Below, in pieces: positions 1-8,028 of a stretch of DNA of 18,516 nucleotides; within the stretch, counting starts at the first letter, position 1, and the number at the start of each line of letters is the position of its first letter. The translations under genes and the position numbers were made by a program. The notes below the pieces were generated by a model. That model worked only from the letters and a program-made list of their open reading frames with translations. It ran no database searches and was not told the origin of the DNA. Source of the DNA: Candidatus Gastranaerophilales bacterium (GTDB lineage: Bacteria > Cyanobacteriota > Vampirovibrionia > Gastranaerophilales > Gastranaerophilaceae); the NCBI GenBank assembly GCA_944323945.1, contig CALUUL010000037.1:1-18516 (forward strand), written 5' to 3'.

Positions 1-174
1 ATGTCACAAAATATATTCCCGACAATGAGAGAAAATTGTGAGATACCTATTTTGACGTTGATATTAGATGAACAAACAGGAAGAGCCGGTTATATTACCA
101 GACTTGAGGCTTTTGTTGACTTAATGCGACGCAGAAAAATGTATAAGAAAAAACAACAAGAAGCAGCTGTATAA
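1..174 (+). CDS. C-terminal fragment of a 2-hydroxyacyl-CoA dehydratase/activase-family protein
   Basis: The reading frame is open from the first base to a TAA at 172-174 (57 codons visible). The visible part contains a stretch like IPILTLILDEQTG followed by GYITRLEAFVDL and a Lys/Arg-rich end. As I remember the family, an 'IPxLTLxxDExTGExGxxTRxEAFxDxL' ending is characteristic of the C-terminus of DUF2229/COG3581-type proteins, which are homologous to the (R)-2-hydroxyacyl-CoA dehydratase subunits and their ATP-dependent activases. I therefore read this as the end of a much longer gene and the ATG at position 1 as an internal Met or a coincidence of the cut. The other possibility is a complete 57-residue protein; no upstream sequence is available to test for a ribosome binding site. 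The next gene starts 2-14 bases further on, suggesting co-transcription. Confidence 0.6.
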   Translation: MSQNIFPTMRENCEIPILTLILDEQTGRAGYITRLEAFVDLMRRRKMYKKKQQEAAV

Positions 175-188
175 AGTTGTTGTTTGTT

Positions 189-1868
189 ATGATTAAGAGT
201 TTTTTTAAAAAGACAGGTCTTTTTACAACAAGCTTATTAAGAAGTAAAATTGTTTGGCAGTCTATTCTGGTCGGGCTTCTCTGCGGAGTTGTCGTAGTTT
301 CTTTTAGAGTTTGTATAGAAAGTCTTTTTAGTTTTATTATTGAATTTTCAGCAAAAAAATATTATATATATTTCTTGCCATTAGTTGCTTTATTTGGCGG
401 TTTAGTTTCGGGAATTTTGGTTTTTAAGCTGGCGCCGGAAACAAAAGGCAGCGGAATACCTTTTGTAAAAATGTGCTTGCAAAGAAGTGGTAAAACTGTC
501 CGAATAAGAACAATTTTTGTAAAATTTATTGCTGGTGTCTCTGCAATAGGCACAGGTATGTCGTTAGGCCGTGAAGGACCTAGTGTTCAGCTTGGAGCCG
601 GAGTTGGTTCTTTTGTCGGTAATTTATTTAAATTGAAAAATTCAAATAAAGATACATTAATTGCATCTGGTGCAGGTGCTGCTATTGCAGCTACATTTAA
701 TGCTCCTATTGCGGGTACTATATTTGTTTTGGAAGAGCTTTTAAATCGATTTTCTTCTTCTATATTATTTCCTTGCTTAGTTGCAACAGTTACCGCATCT
801 TCTGTATCAAGATATTTATTAGGAAATAAGACTATATTTTCAGGCGAATTTGTTCCTGCTGTGTTTAACTATGAGAGTATTATCATATACATATTACTTG
901 CAGTTGTTTCAGGAATTTTAGGTGTACTGTTTTCAAAAACTATCTTCTTTTTTGATAATTTGTTTGAAAAATTGAGTAAAATACCTGATTATATAAAACC
1001 AGCAATTGCTTCATTAATAATAGGAATAGTTGGGATATATTTACCTCAAGTTCTTTCAGGTGGTAATACTGTTGTCGAAGAATTATTGAATAATGGTTTC
1101 CCAATTGTTCTTGTTTTAACGATTTTCATTGTGAAATTTATAATGACTCCACTATGTTTTGGCTCTGGTGCTCCTGGGGGTATATTTTTGCCAATGCTAA
1201 TGTTGGGTGCTTTTTTAGGATATGTTGTTGGCTATATTGCTTTGAAATTCGGGTTTGATATTAATCCTTCAACAATGGCTTTTATTGGTATGGCTGCTTT
1301 TTTATCTTCGGTTGCAAGGACTCCAATAACTGCAACTGTTATGGTTTTTGAAATGACTGGTGGGTATGAATCTATACTTCCAATAATGCTTGTTTCTGCT
1401 ATAAGTGATATGACCGCAGAAAAACTTGGACAAAAACCTATTTACTCTAAATTGCTACTTGAAAGCTATAGGAAAAGTTCTAATAATCCACAGCTTTCTT
1501 CTAAATTAGTTGAAAATTATATGACGAAGGATGTTAAATCCTTTACTGTTAATGATGATATTAATAGTATTTTTAAAATTATGAATATTGAAAAACATAA
1601 TGCATATCCTGTTATTGATGAAAAGAAAAGACTTCAAGGTATAATTACAAAGGCAGATATAGAAGATGTTTTAACTGATAACAATAATTTGATTATTCCA
1701 GTTGGTAGGATAATGAATACAAATCCAACACAAGTATATAAATATGATAATTTATATACTTGTTATTATAGATTGCACAATAACAATACCGAATGGGCAA
1801 TTGTTATAAATCAAAAAAATGAAGTTGAAGGTATTATAACCCGTGCAGATATAATGCGTGAATTGTAA
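189..1868 (+). CDS. ClC-family chloride/proton antiporter with C-terminal CBS pair
   Basis: Membrane protein of about 559 residues that moves chloride (or a related anion) in exchange for protons. Numbering from the TTG at 177, the signature motifs are GSGIP (91-95), GREGP (131-135, gating Glu133), GAPGGIFLP (331-339) and the pore Tyr in KPIYS (Tyr423). A Glu pair at 186-187 matches the internal proton glutamate of E. coli ClcA, so exchange rather than channel activity is likely. Two CBS domains follow (about 447-505 and 508-563), usually adenine-nucleotide sensors. Possible starts are TTG 177, TTG 180 and ATG 189; none has a good Shine-Dalgarno, and I chose the ATG. It lies directly behind the dehydratase-family gene. 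Its TAA touches the stop of the convergent NifX-like gene, with no terminator between them. Confidence 0.93.
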   Translation: MIKSFFKKTGLFTTSLLRSKIVWQSILVGLLCGVVVVSFRVCIESLFSFIIEFSAKKYYIYFLPLVALFGGLVSGILVFKLAPETKGSGIPFVKMCLQRSGKTVRIRTIFVKFIAGVSAIGTGMSLGREGPSVQLGAGVGSFVGNLFKLKNSNKDTLIASGAGAAIAATFNAPIAGTIFVLEELLNRFSSSILFPCLVATVTASSVSRYLLGNKTIFSGEFVPAVFNYESIIIYILLAVVSGILGVLFSKTIFFFDNLFEKLSKIPDYIKPAIASLIIGIVGIYLPQVLSGGNTVVEELLNNGFPIVLVLTIFIVKFIMTPLCFGSGAPGGIFLPMLMLGAFLGYVVGYIALKFGFDINPSTMAFIGMAAFLSSVARTPITATVMVFEMTGGYESILPIMLVSAISDMTAEKLGQKPIYSKLLLESYRKSSNNPQLSSKLVENYMTKDVKSFTVNDDINSIFKIMNIEKHNAYPVIDEKKRLQGIITKADIEDVLTDNNNLIIPVGRIMNTNPTQVYKYDNLYTCYYRLHNNNTEWAIVINQKNEVEGIITRADIMREL

Positions 1869-2246
1869 CTAGTGGCAATGTCCGCAGGAATGGCCTTCTT
1901 CTCCGTGGTGTTCGTGATGTGAACAATTTGCTTCGTTCATTTGAACAAGATTTCCTGCTAAATAATCGGTTACAGCTTTATCTGCATCGCCTTTTATCCC
2001 TGCAAATAATTCAATGCCGTAGTCATTTAATGCACCAATTGCACATCCTCCAATACCACCGCATATTAGTACATTGATTTTGTTTTCTTCCAATAAATAT
2101 GCCAAAGCACTATGTCCAAGTTCATTAGAAGATACAATTTCTGTTTTTATTATTTTCCCATCTTCTATATCGTATACTTTAAATTCTTCAGTATGTCCAA
2201 AATGTTGAAATACTTGACCATTTTCATATGTTACAGCTATTTTCAT
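1869..2246 (-). CDS. NifX/NifB-type iron-molybdenum cofactor-binding domain protein with His/Cys-rich tail
   Basis: A 125-residue cytosolic protein of the Nitro_FeMo-Co (NifX/NafY/MTH1175-like) family. The family fold is visible from MKIAVTYENG through FGHTEEF and the GGIGGCAIGAL glycine loop to the end of the domain at about residue 100. A metal-ligand-rich tail follows (108-125: three Cys and seven His among 18 residues). Family members carry or insert metal clusters in nitrogenase assembly, but many occur in non-fixing anaerobes, where their role is unclear; no nif genes are visible here. An in-frame ATG at 2267 would add seven residues, but the GGAG at the correct distance lies inside that extension, so the ATG at 2246 is the start. 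Metal storage or sensing is an inference from the tail. Confidence 0.85.
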   Translation of the reverse strand: MKIAVTYENGQVFQHFGHTEEFKVYDIEDGKIIKTEIVSSNELGHSALAYLLEENKINVLICGGIGGCAIGALNDYGIELFAGIKGDADKAVTDYLAGNLVQMNEANCSHHEHHGEEGHSCGHCH

Positions 2247-2401
2247 ATCAATCTCCTTTTTTTTCATGATAACAGCTTAATTAAGATTTTCAATTAAAAC
2301 TACAAATATTAAGTTTTGTAAAAGAATGAAAGAAAATAGCAATTATTTATTTTATATATACTTTATATATATGTAGATGATAAAGAAAAATAAAAAGATT
2401 T

Positions 2402-2497
2402 TATATTAATACTTACCTTACTTACTTACTACCTTTACTAACACACGAGGAAATTGAAAAAGATTTCAGAGGAACCCTAAAAAGTTCCTTTTTTTTT
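2402..2497 (+). ncRNA. Candidate small RNA ending in an intrinsic terminator
   Basis: The gap between the NifX-like gene and the radical SAM gene (both minus strand) contains a terminator that works only on the + strand. The sequence before it has four CTTAC units (2412-2429, the last two sharing bases), a small hairpin (GAAAT 2450-2454 with ATTTC 2463-2467) and then the terminator stem. A TATATT at 2402-2407 could be the -10, but I see no convincing -35, so the 5' end is uncertain. No credible ORF occupies the interval. The alternative is that the terminator merely ends read-through from the ClC gene across the antisense NifX gene. Confidence 0.35.
2470..2497 (+). terminator. Intrinsic terminator, + strand
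   Basis: AGGAAC (2470-2475) pairs perfectly with GTTCCT (2484-2489) across an 8-base loop and is followed by an unbroken run of nine T (2489-2497). The minus strand has no T run directly after the stem, so it is not the terminator of the minus-strand radical SAM gene. Confidence 0.75.
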
Positions 2498-2515
2498 ATG
2501 AAAAAAACTTTAGAT

Positions 2516-3511
2516 TTAAGCCGATGCTATTTTATTTTTATCTTCTTCTTTCCATTGATATGAAATTTGATAATTTATATTATTTTGAATTGCCAAATTT
2601 TTCATAAGTATAGCAAGTTGAATAATTTCATCAGTAATTTTTCCAAATGGACTTTTTTGATTATTTACACTATTAGATTCACAATCTATAACAATATTTT
2701 TAACTTTTGCTTCAATGCATTTTTGTATAAATAATCTGACATCATTTTCATTAGCGTTCCAAGAAAAGAAGATATATTTTACGAAAAGCATATTGGGAAA
2801 TTGTGCATATTTTTCTATATTTTTCCATACTCTGTCAAAGTTATTTTGTCGTTTTATTTTTTTATAGGTTTCTTCTGTTCCAGCATCAGGACTTATTTGA
2901 ATACTCATTGAGCCATCTTTTAGTCCTTCAAGGATGGTATTTGAGAATTCAATGCCGGAAGAGTTTATTGCTTGCCTTAATTTATTTTTATGCAGAAATT
3001 TTGCAATTTTTTCAAATTCGGAACAAATAGTTGGTTCACCACCGCCCCAATTAAACAGACAAGAATCATTAATTATTTTATCTCTTACCATTTGTTTTAT
3101 GATTGGTAGGAGATTGTATTTTATATCCTCTGTTTTCCTGCCAATTCCGCAATATACACAGTTAGAATTACATTTGGTAAAATGATTTATTGTAAAAAAA
3201 GTTATATTTTTTTCATAAGGGAATTTAGGAATGATTTGTTTTTGAAAAAATTTGCAACCTTTACATACAGCATTTTGTCTTTGATTCTGCTCCATAATAT
3301 AATCTATATTTTTTATGTATTCTCTAAAGTTAAATTTTTTTATTAGATTTTGGTATAACAGAGGTGGTAAATAAGGCTTTTTAGTACAATGACAACAAGT
3401 ATGAATTGAAAAGGGCCAAAATAAAATATCATTATATATTCTATTGCAGAACATTAGCTCTTTACCTGCATACTTTTTATTTAATTCATCAATTAAAATT
3501 TTTCTAAACAT
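2516..3511 (-). CDS. Radical SAM protein with N-terminal extra cysteines (paralogue of the one at 15480)
   Basis: A 331-residue radical SAM enzyme. The cluster motif is CNSNCVYC (Cys114, Cys118, Cys121) and the SAM-binding GGGEP lies at 156-160. Further conserved stretches are INSSGI (182-187), ISPDAG and ETYKKIK. Before the core there are more cysteines: Cys22, a CCHC cluster (39, 40, 42) and CKGC (83, 86). These positions are largely shared with the paralogue at 15480-16478 and could ligate auxiliary iron-sulfur clusters, as in SPASM-type enzymes, although here they are N-terminal to the core. Substrate unknown: no small precursor-peptide gene or partner enzyme is evident next to it. The start ATG has only a weak upstream AGAG. 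Its promoter region is shared with the divergent TPR gene. Confidence 0.85.
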   Translation of the reverse strand: MFRKILIDELNKKYAGKELMFCNRIYNDILFWPFSIHTCCHCTKKPYLPPLLYQNLIKKFNFREYIKNIDYIMEQNQRQNAVCKGCKFFQKQIIPKFPYEKNITFFTINHFTKCNSNCVYCGIGRKTEDIKYNLLPIIKQMVRDKIINDSCLFNWGGGEPTICSEFEKIAKFLHKNKLRQAINSSGIEFSNTILEGLKDGSMSIQISPDAGTEETYKKIKRQNNFDRVWKNIEKYAQFPNMLFVKYIFFSWNANENDVRLFIQKCIEAKVKNIVIDCESNSVNNQKSPFGKITDEIIQLAILMKNLAIQNNINYQISYQWKEEDKNKIASA

Positions 3512-3579
3512 GTATAAATATAATCTCTTTATTCTAAATAAGTTTAACTTTTTGATATTTATTGTGCAAGTTTATATTT

Positions 3580-3607
3580 TTGATTTTGGTTTCAATATCA
3601 TTAATAC
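3580..3607 (+). promoter_or_regulatory. Candidate promoter of the TPR gene
   Basis: TTGATT (3580-3585), a 16-base spacer and TAATAC (3602-3607). The -10 overlaps the first bases of the 18-base palindrome at 3604-3621. A second possible -10 (TAAAAT, 3623-3628) lacks a good -35. Confidence 0.4.
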
Positions 3608-3621
3608 ACTAAATAGTGTAT
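3604..3621. promoter_or_regulatory. Palindromic operator candidate 1
   Basis: ATACACTA (3604-3611) and TAGTGTAT (3614-3621) are perfect 8-base arms around a 2-base centre. They lie over the -10/start region of the TPR-gene promoter, in the divergent gap with the radical SAM gene. There is no T run, so it is not a terminator. The regulator is unknown. Confidence 0.5.
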
Positions 3622-3641
3622 TTAAAATGTTTATGAAAAAG

Positions 3642-3659
3642 TACATACTAATGTATGTA
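3642..3659. promoter_or_regulatory. Inverted repeat 2 upstream of the TPR gene
   Basis: TACATAC (3642-3648) and GTATGTA (3653-3659) are perfect 7-base arms with a 4-base centre, 20 bases after palindrome 1 and different from it in sequence. It could be a second operator or a hairpin in the 5' untranslated region. Confidence 0.4.
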
Positions 3660-3700
3660 GAATTAGTTGTGTATTAAATAATATTGTGAGGCGGTAAAAC

Positions 3701-5074
3701 TTGTATAATTCTATATACCCGGGATATGTTAATTTTTATCAGGGTGTAAATAAAAGACAAATTACAAGAAAAGGTGATGAGGAGAAGACTCCTCAGTCTT
3801 CACATAGTGCAGAAAATACGCAACAACAAGAAAAAAAGCAAGCAAATGGTAATGCATATTTCCCTAATGGAGAAAAAGTTGCCATAGACTATACTAAAAA
3901 ACAAATCGGTATAGATCAGGTATTGATGGATTTTCGGAACACAACGAATGCAATAGGTGCTCCAGAGGATATTAAACAAGAGGTTGCTTCTTACTTAAGT
4001 TTAATAGAAAACCAATCAAGAAAAGATAGTCCAAATGCTCAAATTATTCAATCTAATTTAAAAAACGCTTCACAGATATTAGACGAATATATAACAAATA
4101 CACTTAAGAAGCCGTCCAAGGTTGTTGAAAATTGGGTAGATGCATTATTTCTACAAAAAATAGATTATAAGTCATCTATTCCTTCTGTTGACCAATCATT
4201 CTTAGCTGAAGGTACAACTTTTTCTCCTCAGCAAATTGAGGATGCTTCTGAAAGTACAGAAAATATTATTGCAGAAGAAAAACCGCAGATAGGAATTCAA
4301 AACGGAGTTTATGTTCCATCGGATCCTCAATTAAGAAGAATGTTTATTCAAGCAAAAAAATATGCAGCAATTGATAGTAATGAAAAAGCTTTGTATGCGT
4401 TTGAAAATACAATGGATTATGCTCAAGAAATTGGGGATATACAAACAGCGGCTATGATACATTATGAAGAAGGCAGACTTTATGATGGGTTTAATCAAAT
4501 AGAAGATGCTTTGTATAATTATGATAGAGCAGCAAAGCAGAGTGAAGATACTAATATAAAAGCCAGAGCTCATTTATCAATGGGCAAAATATATGATGAT
4601 TATGTTAAATTTGAGCCTGCAGTTGAACATTACTGTGCGGCAGTTTCATATGCAGGAGAGGCAGATAATATGAAACTTCAAACTCAAGCTTTGACTGATT
4701 TGGCTCAAATCCATACAAGTAGATATGATAAAGAAAATGCGTATATGTTTATTGATTTGGCATCTGTTGCGGCAGAAGAGACAGGAGAAGAAAAAGTTCT
4801 TGGAATAATATATTCAAAGAGTGCCAAGATGTCTGAGAAGTTAGGTGATAGAGCAAAAGCTTTAAGTTTATATGGAAGTTCTGCGGAATCTTTTTCTAGA
4901 ATAGAAGATAATGTAAATCTTGCAAAGAATTATAGAAGTGCAGCTGCAGTTATGATGCAATATGGAAATTCGGCAAAAGCAAAAAAATTATTATCAAAAG
5001 CATATATTGTTGCGCAAAGGACAGATGATAATGAATTAAAAAAGCTTATAACACAGGAGCTTGCTGCAATTTAA
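3701..5074 (+). CDS. TPR-repeat protein, function unknown
   Basis: A 457-residue protein with no signal peptide or membrane segment. Residues 1-55 are low-complexity and polar (many Gln, Lys and Glu). Residues 60-170 form a predicted helical region without a recognised domain. About 209-450 is a run of roughly six 40-residue tetratricopeptide repeats of the A-x-x-x-Y/G-x-x-Y type (for example around AAMIHYEEGRLYD and AHLSMGKIYDDY), a scaffold for protein-protein contacts. The start must be TTG 3701: an in-frame TAA sits two codons upstream (3695-3697), GAGGCGG ends 6 bases before the TTG, and the next Met is at residue 76. It is transcribed away from the radical SAM gene and followed by a separate promoter for trkA, so it is probably monocistronic. 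Its role cannot be read from sequence. Confidence 0.85.
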   Translation: MYNSIYPGYVNFYQGVNKRQITRKGDEEKTPQSSHSAENTQQQEKKQANGNAYFPNGEKVAIDYTKKQIGIDQVLMDFRNTTNAIGAPEDIKQEVASYLSLIENQSRKDSPNAQIIQSNLKNASQILDEYITNTLKKPSKVVENWVDALFLQKIDYKSSIPSVDQSFLAEGTTFSPQQIEDASESTENIIAEEKPQIGIQNGVYVPSDPQLRRMFIQAKKYAAIDSNEKALYAFENTMDYAQEIGDIQTAAMIHYEEGRLYDGFNQIEDALYNYDRAAKQSEDTNIKARAHLSMGKIYDDYVKFEPAVEHYCAAVSYAGEADNMKLQTQALTDLAQIHTSRYDKENAYMFIDLASVAAEETGEEKVLGIIYSKSAKMSEKLGDRAKALSLYGSSAESFSRIEDNVNLAKNYRSAAAVMMQYGNSAKAKKLLSKAYIVAQRTDDNELKKLITQELAAI

Positions 5075-5100
5075 AATAATTATATAAAAATGTATAGTAA

Positions 5101-5129
5101 TAGACAAAAATCTCTTTTTAGATTATAAC
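5101..5129 (+). promoter_or_regulatory. Promoter of trkA-trkH
   Basis: TAGACA (5101-5106), a 17-base spacer and TATAAC (5124-5129); each box is one base off the sigma-70 consensus. It lies 21 bases upstream of the trkA start, which has AGGG (5141-5144) at 6 bases. Confidence 0.7.
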
Positions 5130-5150
5130 TTGAATTAAAAAGGGTATTTT

Positions 5151-6494
5151 ATGAAAATTGTAATATATGGTGCAAATGAGACATCTTGTTTAATTGCAGC
5201 AAAGCTATATGAAGACCACGATATTATTGTTATTGATGATGGTGTTGACAGTAATAATGAAATTCAAAAACTTGATATTGAATATGTTCAAGGTTCGGGT
5301 TCAAATATTGCTACTCTTGAGTCAATTGGAATAAAAGACGCAGATATATTTATTGCTTGTAGTGATAATGATGAAGCAAATATTGTAGCTTGTCTTACTG
5401 TTACTAATATGACAAAGTTAAAAACAGTTTGTTTTGTAAGTAAGAAAGAAAATGTAGAATCATTATCTTTAGTTAGAGGGTCAAAGTATCAGCGAGAACT
5501 AATGATTGATTATATCTTGTGGCCTGAAGAATTAATGACACAAGAAATTTTCAGAATTATAACGGTTCCTAATGCTATAGATGTTGAAAATTTTGCAAAT
5601 GGAAAAGCAAGGCTTCTTGAGTATAGGGTTGTAGAAGGTACAAAGTTCATTAATAAAAAAATTAAAGACTGTAGTTTTCCTGAAGATACTTTGATTGTTG
5701 GTATTACAAGAGATAATACATTGTTCATTCCAAATGGCGATATGGAATTGCTGTTAAATGATAAAGTTATATTTATGGGGTCTTCGTATTCTTTAGATAT
5801 CCTTGCAAATAAATTTTTCCAAGATAAAAATGATGTAAAACAAGTTACAATAATAGGTGGCGGTAATGTTGGTTTAATGCTTGCTCAAAATCTTGAAAAA
5901 GTAAATATGAAGATTAAAATAATCGAATTTAATTATGATCGTTGTGTTGAGCTTACTGAAAATCTCAAGAATACACTTGTTATTAATGGGGATGGTGCGA
6001 ATTATGGACTTTTAGAAGAAGAAAGAGTCGGCGCATCAGATGTTGTTGTTAGTGTTACTAACAATGATGAAAAGAATCTGCTTTGTTCTTTGCTTGCAAA
6101 ACAAATGGGTGTGCCTAAGGTTATTACGAGAGTTTCAAAGAACGCAAATGCCAATATATTTGAAAAAGTTGGTATAGATGTTGCTATTTCTCAGGATGCT
6201 GCTGCAATTGACGATATAGAAAATCATTTAATAAAAACAGAAGTTGAAATTCTGGCTACAGTTGAAAGAGGACAAGGAAAAGTTTTAGAAATATCTATTC
6301 CTTTTGATTTTAAAACAGATATGATTATGAATTTAAAATTACCTTGCAAAGCCATTATAGCAATTATTCAAAGAAGAAATAGAATTATAATTCCACGTGG
6401 TACAACACAGATAATGCCGTTTGATAATTTGATTGTATTTACAACTCAAAATAATTCTGATTCGATATTAAATTATTTTAAAAGGTGCATTTAA
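5151..6494 (+). CDS. trkA: Trk potassium uptake regulatory subunit TrkA
   Basis: A 447-residue cytosolic gating subunit of Trk-type potassium uptake with two tandem RCK units (Rossmann N domain plus TrkA_C each). The second unit begins with an intact dinucleotide loop, IIGGGNVG (234-241), with Glu at the end of the next strand (IIEF). The first unit is unusual: the loop at residues 5-12 reads YGANETS where a GxGxxG is expected, although the acidic end of strand 2 (VIDD, 27-30) is kept. The N-terminal site may therefore bind nucleotide weakly or not at all. The trkH start lies 3 bases after the stop, and the trkH ribosome site (AAAAGG) lies inside the last trkA codons, so the pair is translationally coupled. 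Confidence 0.93.
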   Translation: MKIVIYGANETSCLIAAKLYEDHDIIVIDDGVDSNNEIQKLDIEYVQGSGSNIATLESIGIKDADIFIACSDNDEANIVACLTVTNMTKLKTVCFVSKKENVESLSLVRGSKYQRELMIDYILWPEELMTQEIFRIITVPNAIDVENFANGKARLLEYRVVEGTKFINKKIKDCSFPEDTLIVGITRDNTLFIPNGDMELLLNDKVIFMGSSYSLDILANKFFQDKNDVKQVTIIGGGNVGLMLAQNLEKVNMKIKIIEFNYDRCVELTENLKNTLVINGDGANYGLLEEERVGASDVVVSVTNNDEKNLLCSLLAKQMGVPKVITRVSKNANANIFEKVGIDVAISQDAAAIDDIENHLIKTEVEILATVERGQGKVLEISIPFDFKTDMIMNLKLPCKAIIAIIQRRNRIIIPRGTTQIMPFDNLIVFTTQNNSDSILNYFKRCI

Positions 6495-6497
6495 TAT

Positions 6498-7991
6498 ATG
6501 AATTATAGATACATATTTAATACATTAAGTCTGATTTTAAAATATATTGCTGTAGTAATGCTTATTCCTTGTATATGTGCATTCATTTACAAAGAGGTAA
6601 ATGCATATCAGCCTTTTGTATATGCCTCAATATTGGCTTATTTACTTAGCTTGATATTGAAAGGAAAAGAAAAAAGCGGAGAAGAATTTAATAATATAAA
6701 TAAAAGTGAAACACTTGTGTTGGTTTTATTGGCGTGGATATCTTTTGCATTGTTATCAGCAACTACATTCCTACATTTTGGACTTAGTCCGATAGACGCT
6801 ATTTTTGAGAGTGTATCTGGCGTTACAGCAACAGGTGCTACAATTTTAACTGATTTTTCATTGTATCCAAAAACAATGTTCTTTTGGCGATCTTTTAGCC
6901 AATGGCTTGGCGGTATGGGTATATTGGTATTATTTATTGCTGTTTTGCCTCAGTTTTCAATAGCAGGTAGACAGATGTTCGCTGCAGAATTTCCCGGGGC
7001 AAGTTCTACTGATACTAAATTAACTCCAAGAATCAGGCAAACAGCCGCAGGTTTGTGGTTAATATATTTTATTCTTACTATATTAGAAATATGTGCTTTG
7101 AAATATTGCGGTATGCCTATTTTTGATGCGATATGTAATTCTTGTTCTACATTGTCAGGTGGTGGTCTTTCTCCTGCCCAGAACAGTATAATGGACTATG
7201 CTCAGCCTAAAATATTTTGGGTAATAGCATTTTTTATGTTTTTATCAGGAATGAACTTTGCCCTTCAATATAAAGTATATGTAAAACGTAATTTTCTTGC
7301 ACTTTTAAAAGATGATGAATTTAAACTTTATTTGTGTGTTGTAATTTTCTTTACTTTATCTATTGCTGTAACATTAACTACTCACGGTATATATGAACTT
7401 AAAGAAGCGTTTGAAGCAGCATTATTTCAAGTTATATCTATAATAACAACAACTGGGTTTGCATCAGTCGATTATAATGAATGGAATCTGCGAGCTAAGT
7501 TATTATTATTTTTATTAATGTTTTCAGGAGCATCAATAGGTTCAGCATCAGGTGGTTTGAAATTATTAAGGATAATTTTTATATTTAAATATTTAAAAAG
7601 GCAGATATCAAAAATTTATCATCCAAATGGAGTTTATCCTATAAAAATAAATAGATCAATTATAAATGAAGATGTTGTAAAACAAATGATTTCATTTGTA
7701 ATTTTTTATTATACGCTTTTTGTAATAAGTGCTGTTTTATTGGTATTTATAGAACAAGATACTATAATAGGCTTGACAAGTGCAATTGCTAGCCTTGGTA
7801 ATGTAGGTCCTGCATTTGGTGAGCTTGGTCCAATGGGAACTTTTGCCGGATTGACAATTGCATCTAAATTTATATGTATTTCTAATATGCTTATAGGTAG
7901 GTTGGAGTTGATCCCATTCTTAGCATTATTACATCCTGACTTTTGGATATTTAAGAAAAGAAACAACTTGCATAAAAATAAAAACATATGA
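6498..7991 (+). CDS. trkH: Trk potassium transporter membrane subunit TrkH
   Basis: A 497-residue potassium-translocating membrane subunit of the TrkH/KtrB superfamily, partner of the TrkA protein encoded just upstream. The four selectivity-filter loops are visible: TATGAT (110-115), TLSGGG (218-223), TTTGFAS (317-323) and LGNVGPAFG (433-441), each followed by a hydrophobic helix as in the four-fold M1-P-M2 pattern. Length is as expected for TrkH. A Lys/Asn-rich cytoplasmic tail ends at the TGA 7989-7991. The end of the gene carries a promoter for the downstream VWA gene. Confidence 0.93.
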   Translation: MNYRYIFNTLSLILKYIAVVMLIPCICAFIYKEVNAYQPFVYASILAYLLSLILKGKEKSGEEFNNINKSETLVLVLLAWISFALLSATTFLHFGLSPIDAIFESVSGVTATGATILTDFSLYPKTMFFWRSFSQWLGGMGILVLFIAVLPQFSIAGRQMFAAEFPGASSTDTKLTPRIRQTAAGLWLIYFILTILEICALKYCGMPIFDAICNSCSTLSGGGLSPAQNSIMDYAQPKIFWVIAFFMFLSGMNFALQYKVYVKRNFLALLKDDEFKLYLCVVIFFTLSIAVTLTTHGIYELKEAFEAALFQVISIITTTGFASVDYNEWNLRAKLLLFLLMFSGASIGSASGGLKLLRIIFIFKYLKRQISKIYHPNGVYPIKINRSIINEDVVKQMISFVIFYYTLFVISAVLLVFIEQDTIIGLTSAIASLGNVGPAFGELGPMGTFAGLTIASKFICISNMLIGRLELIPFLALLHPDFWIFKKRNNLHKNKNI

Positions 7992-7997
7992 TACAAT
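7968..7997 (+). promoter_or_regulatory. Internal promoter for the VWA / FHA-like / TonB-C genes
   Basis: TTGCAT (7968-7973), an 18-base spacer and TACAAT (7992-7997) preceded by TGA (extended -10). The predicted start of transcription (about 8004) is downstream of the TTG at 7999, which supports the ATG at 8029 as the VWA gene start. Confidence 0.6.
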
Positions 7998-8028
7998 TTT
8001 GTTGTTATATAGTAGTTTTGAGAGTAGT

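Noticed and set aside
2112..2297. 61-residue + strand open frame antisense to the NifX-like gene.
   Set aside because: Mostly overlaps a well-supported gene, has no ribosome site and a Phe/Tyr/Ile-rich composition typical of a shadow frame.
2411..2440. CTTAC repeats as a CRISPR array.
   Set aside because: The units are only 4-5 bases long and adjacent, with no spacers, and no cas genes are present.
7999..8028. TTG 7999 as the start of the VWA protein.
   Set aside because: It lies upstream of the predicted transcription start of the internal promoter and has no ribosome site; ATG 8029 is preferred.
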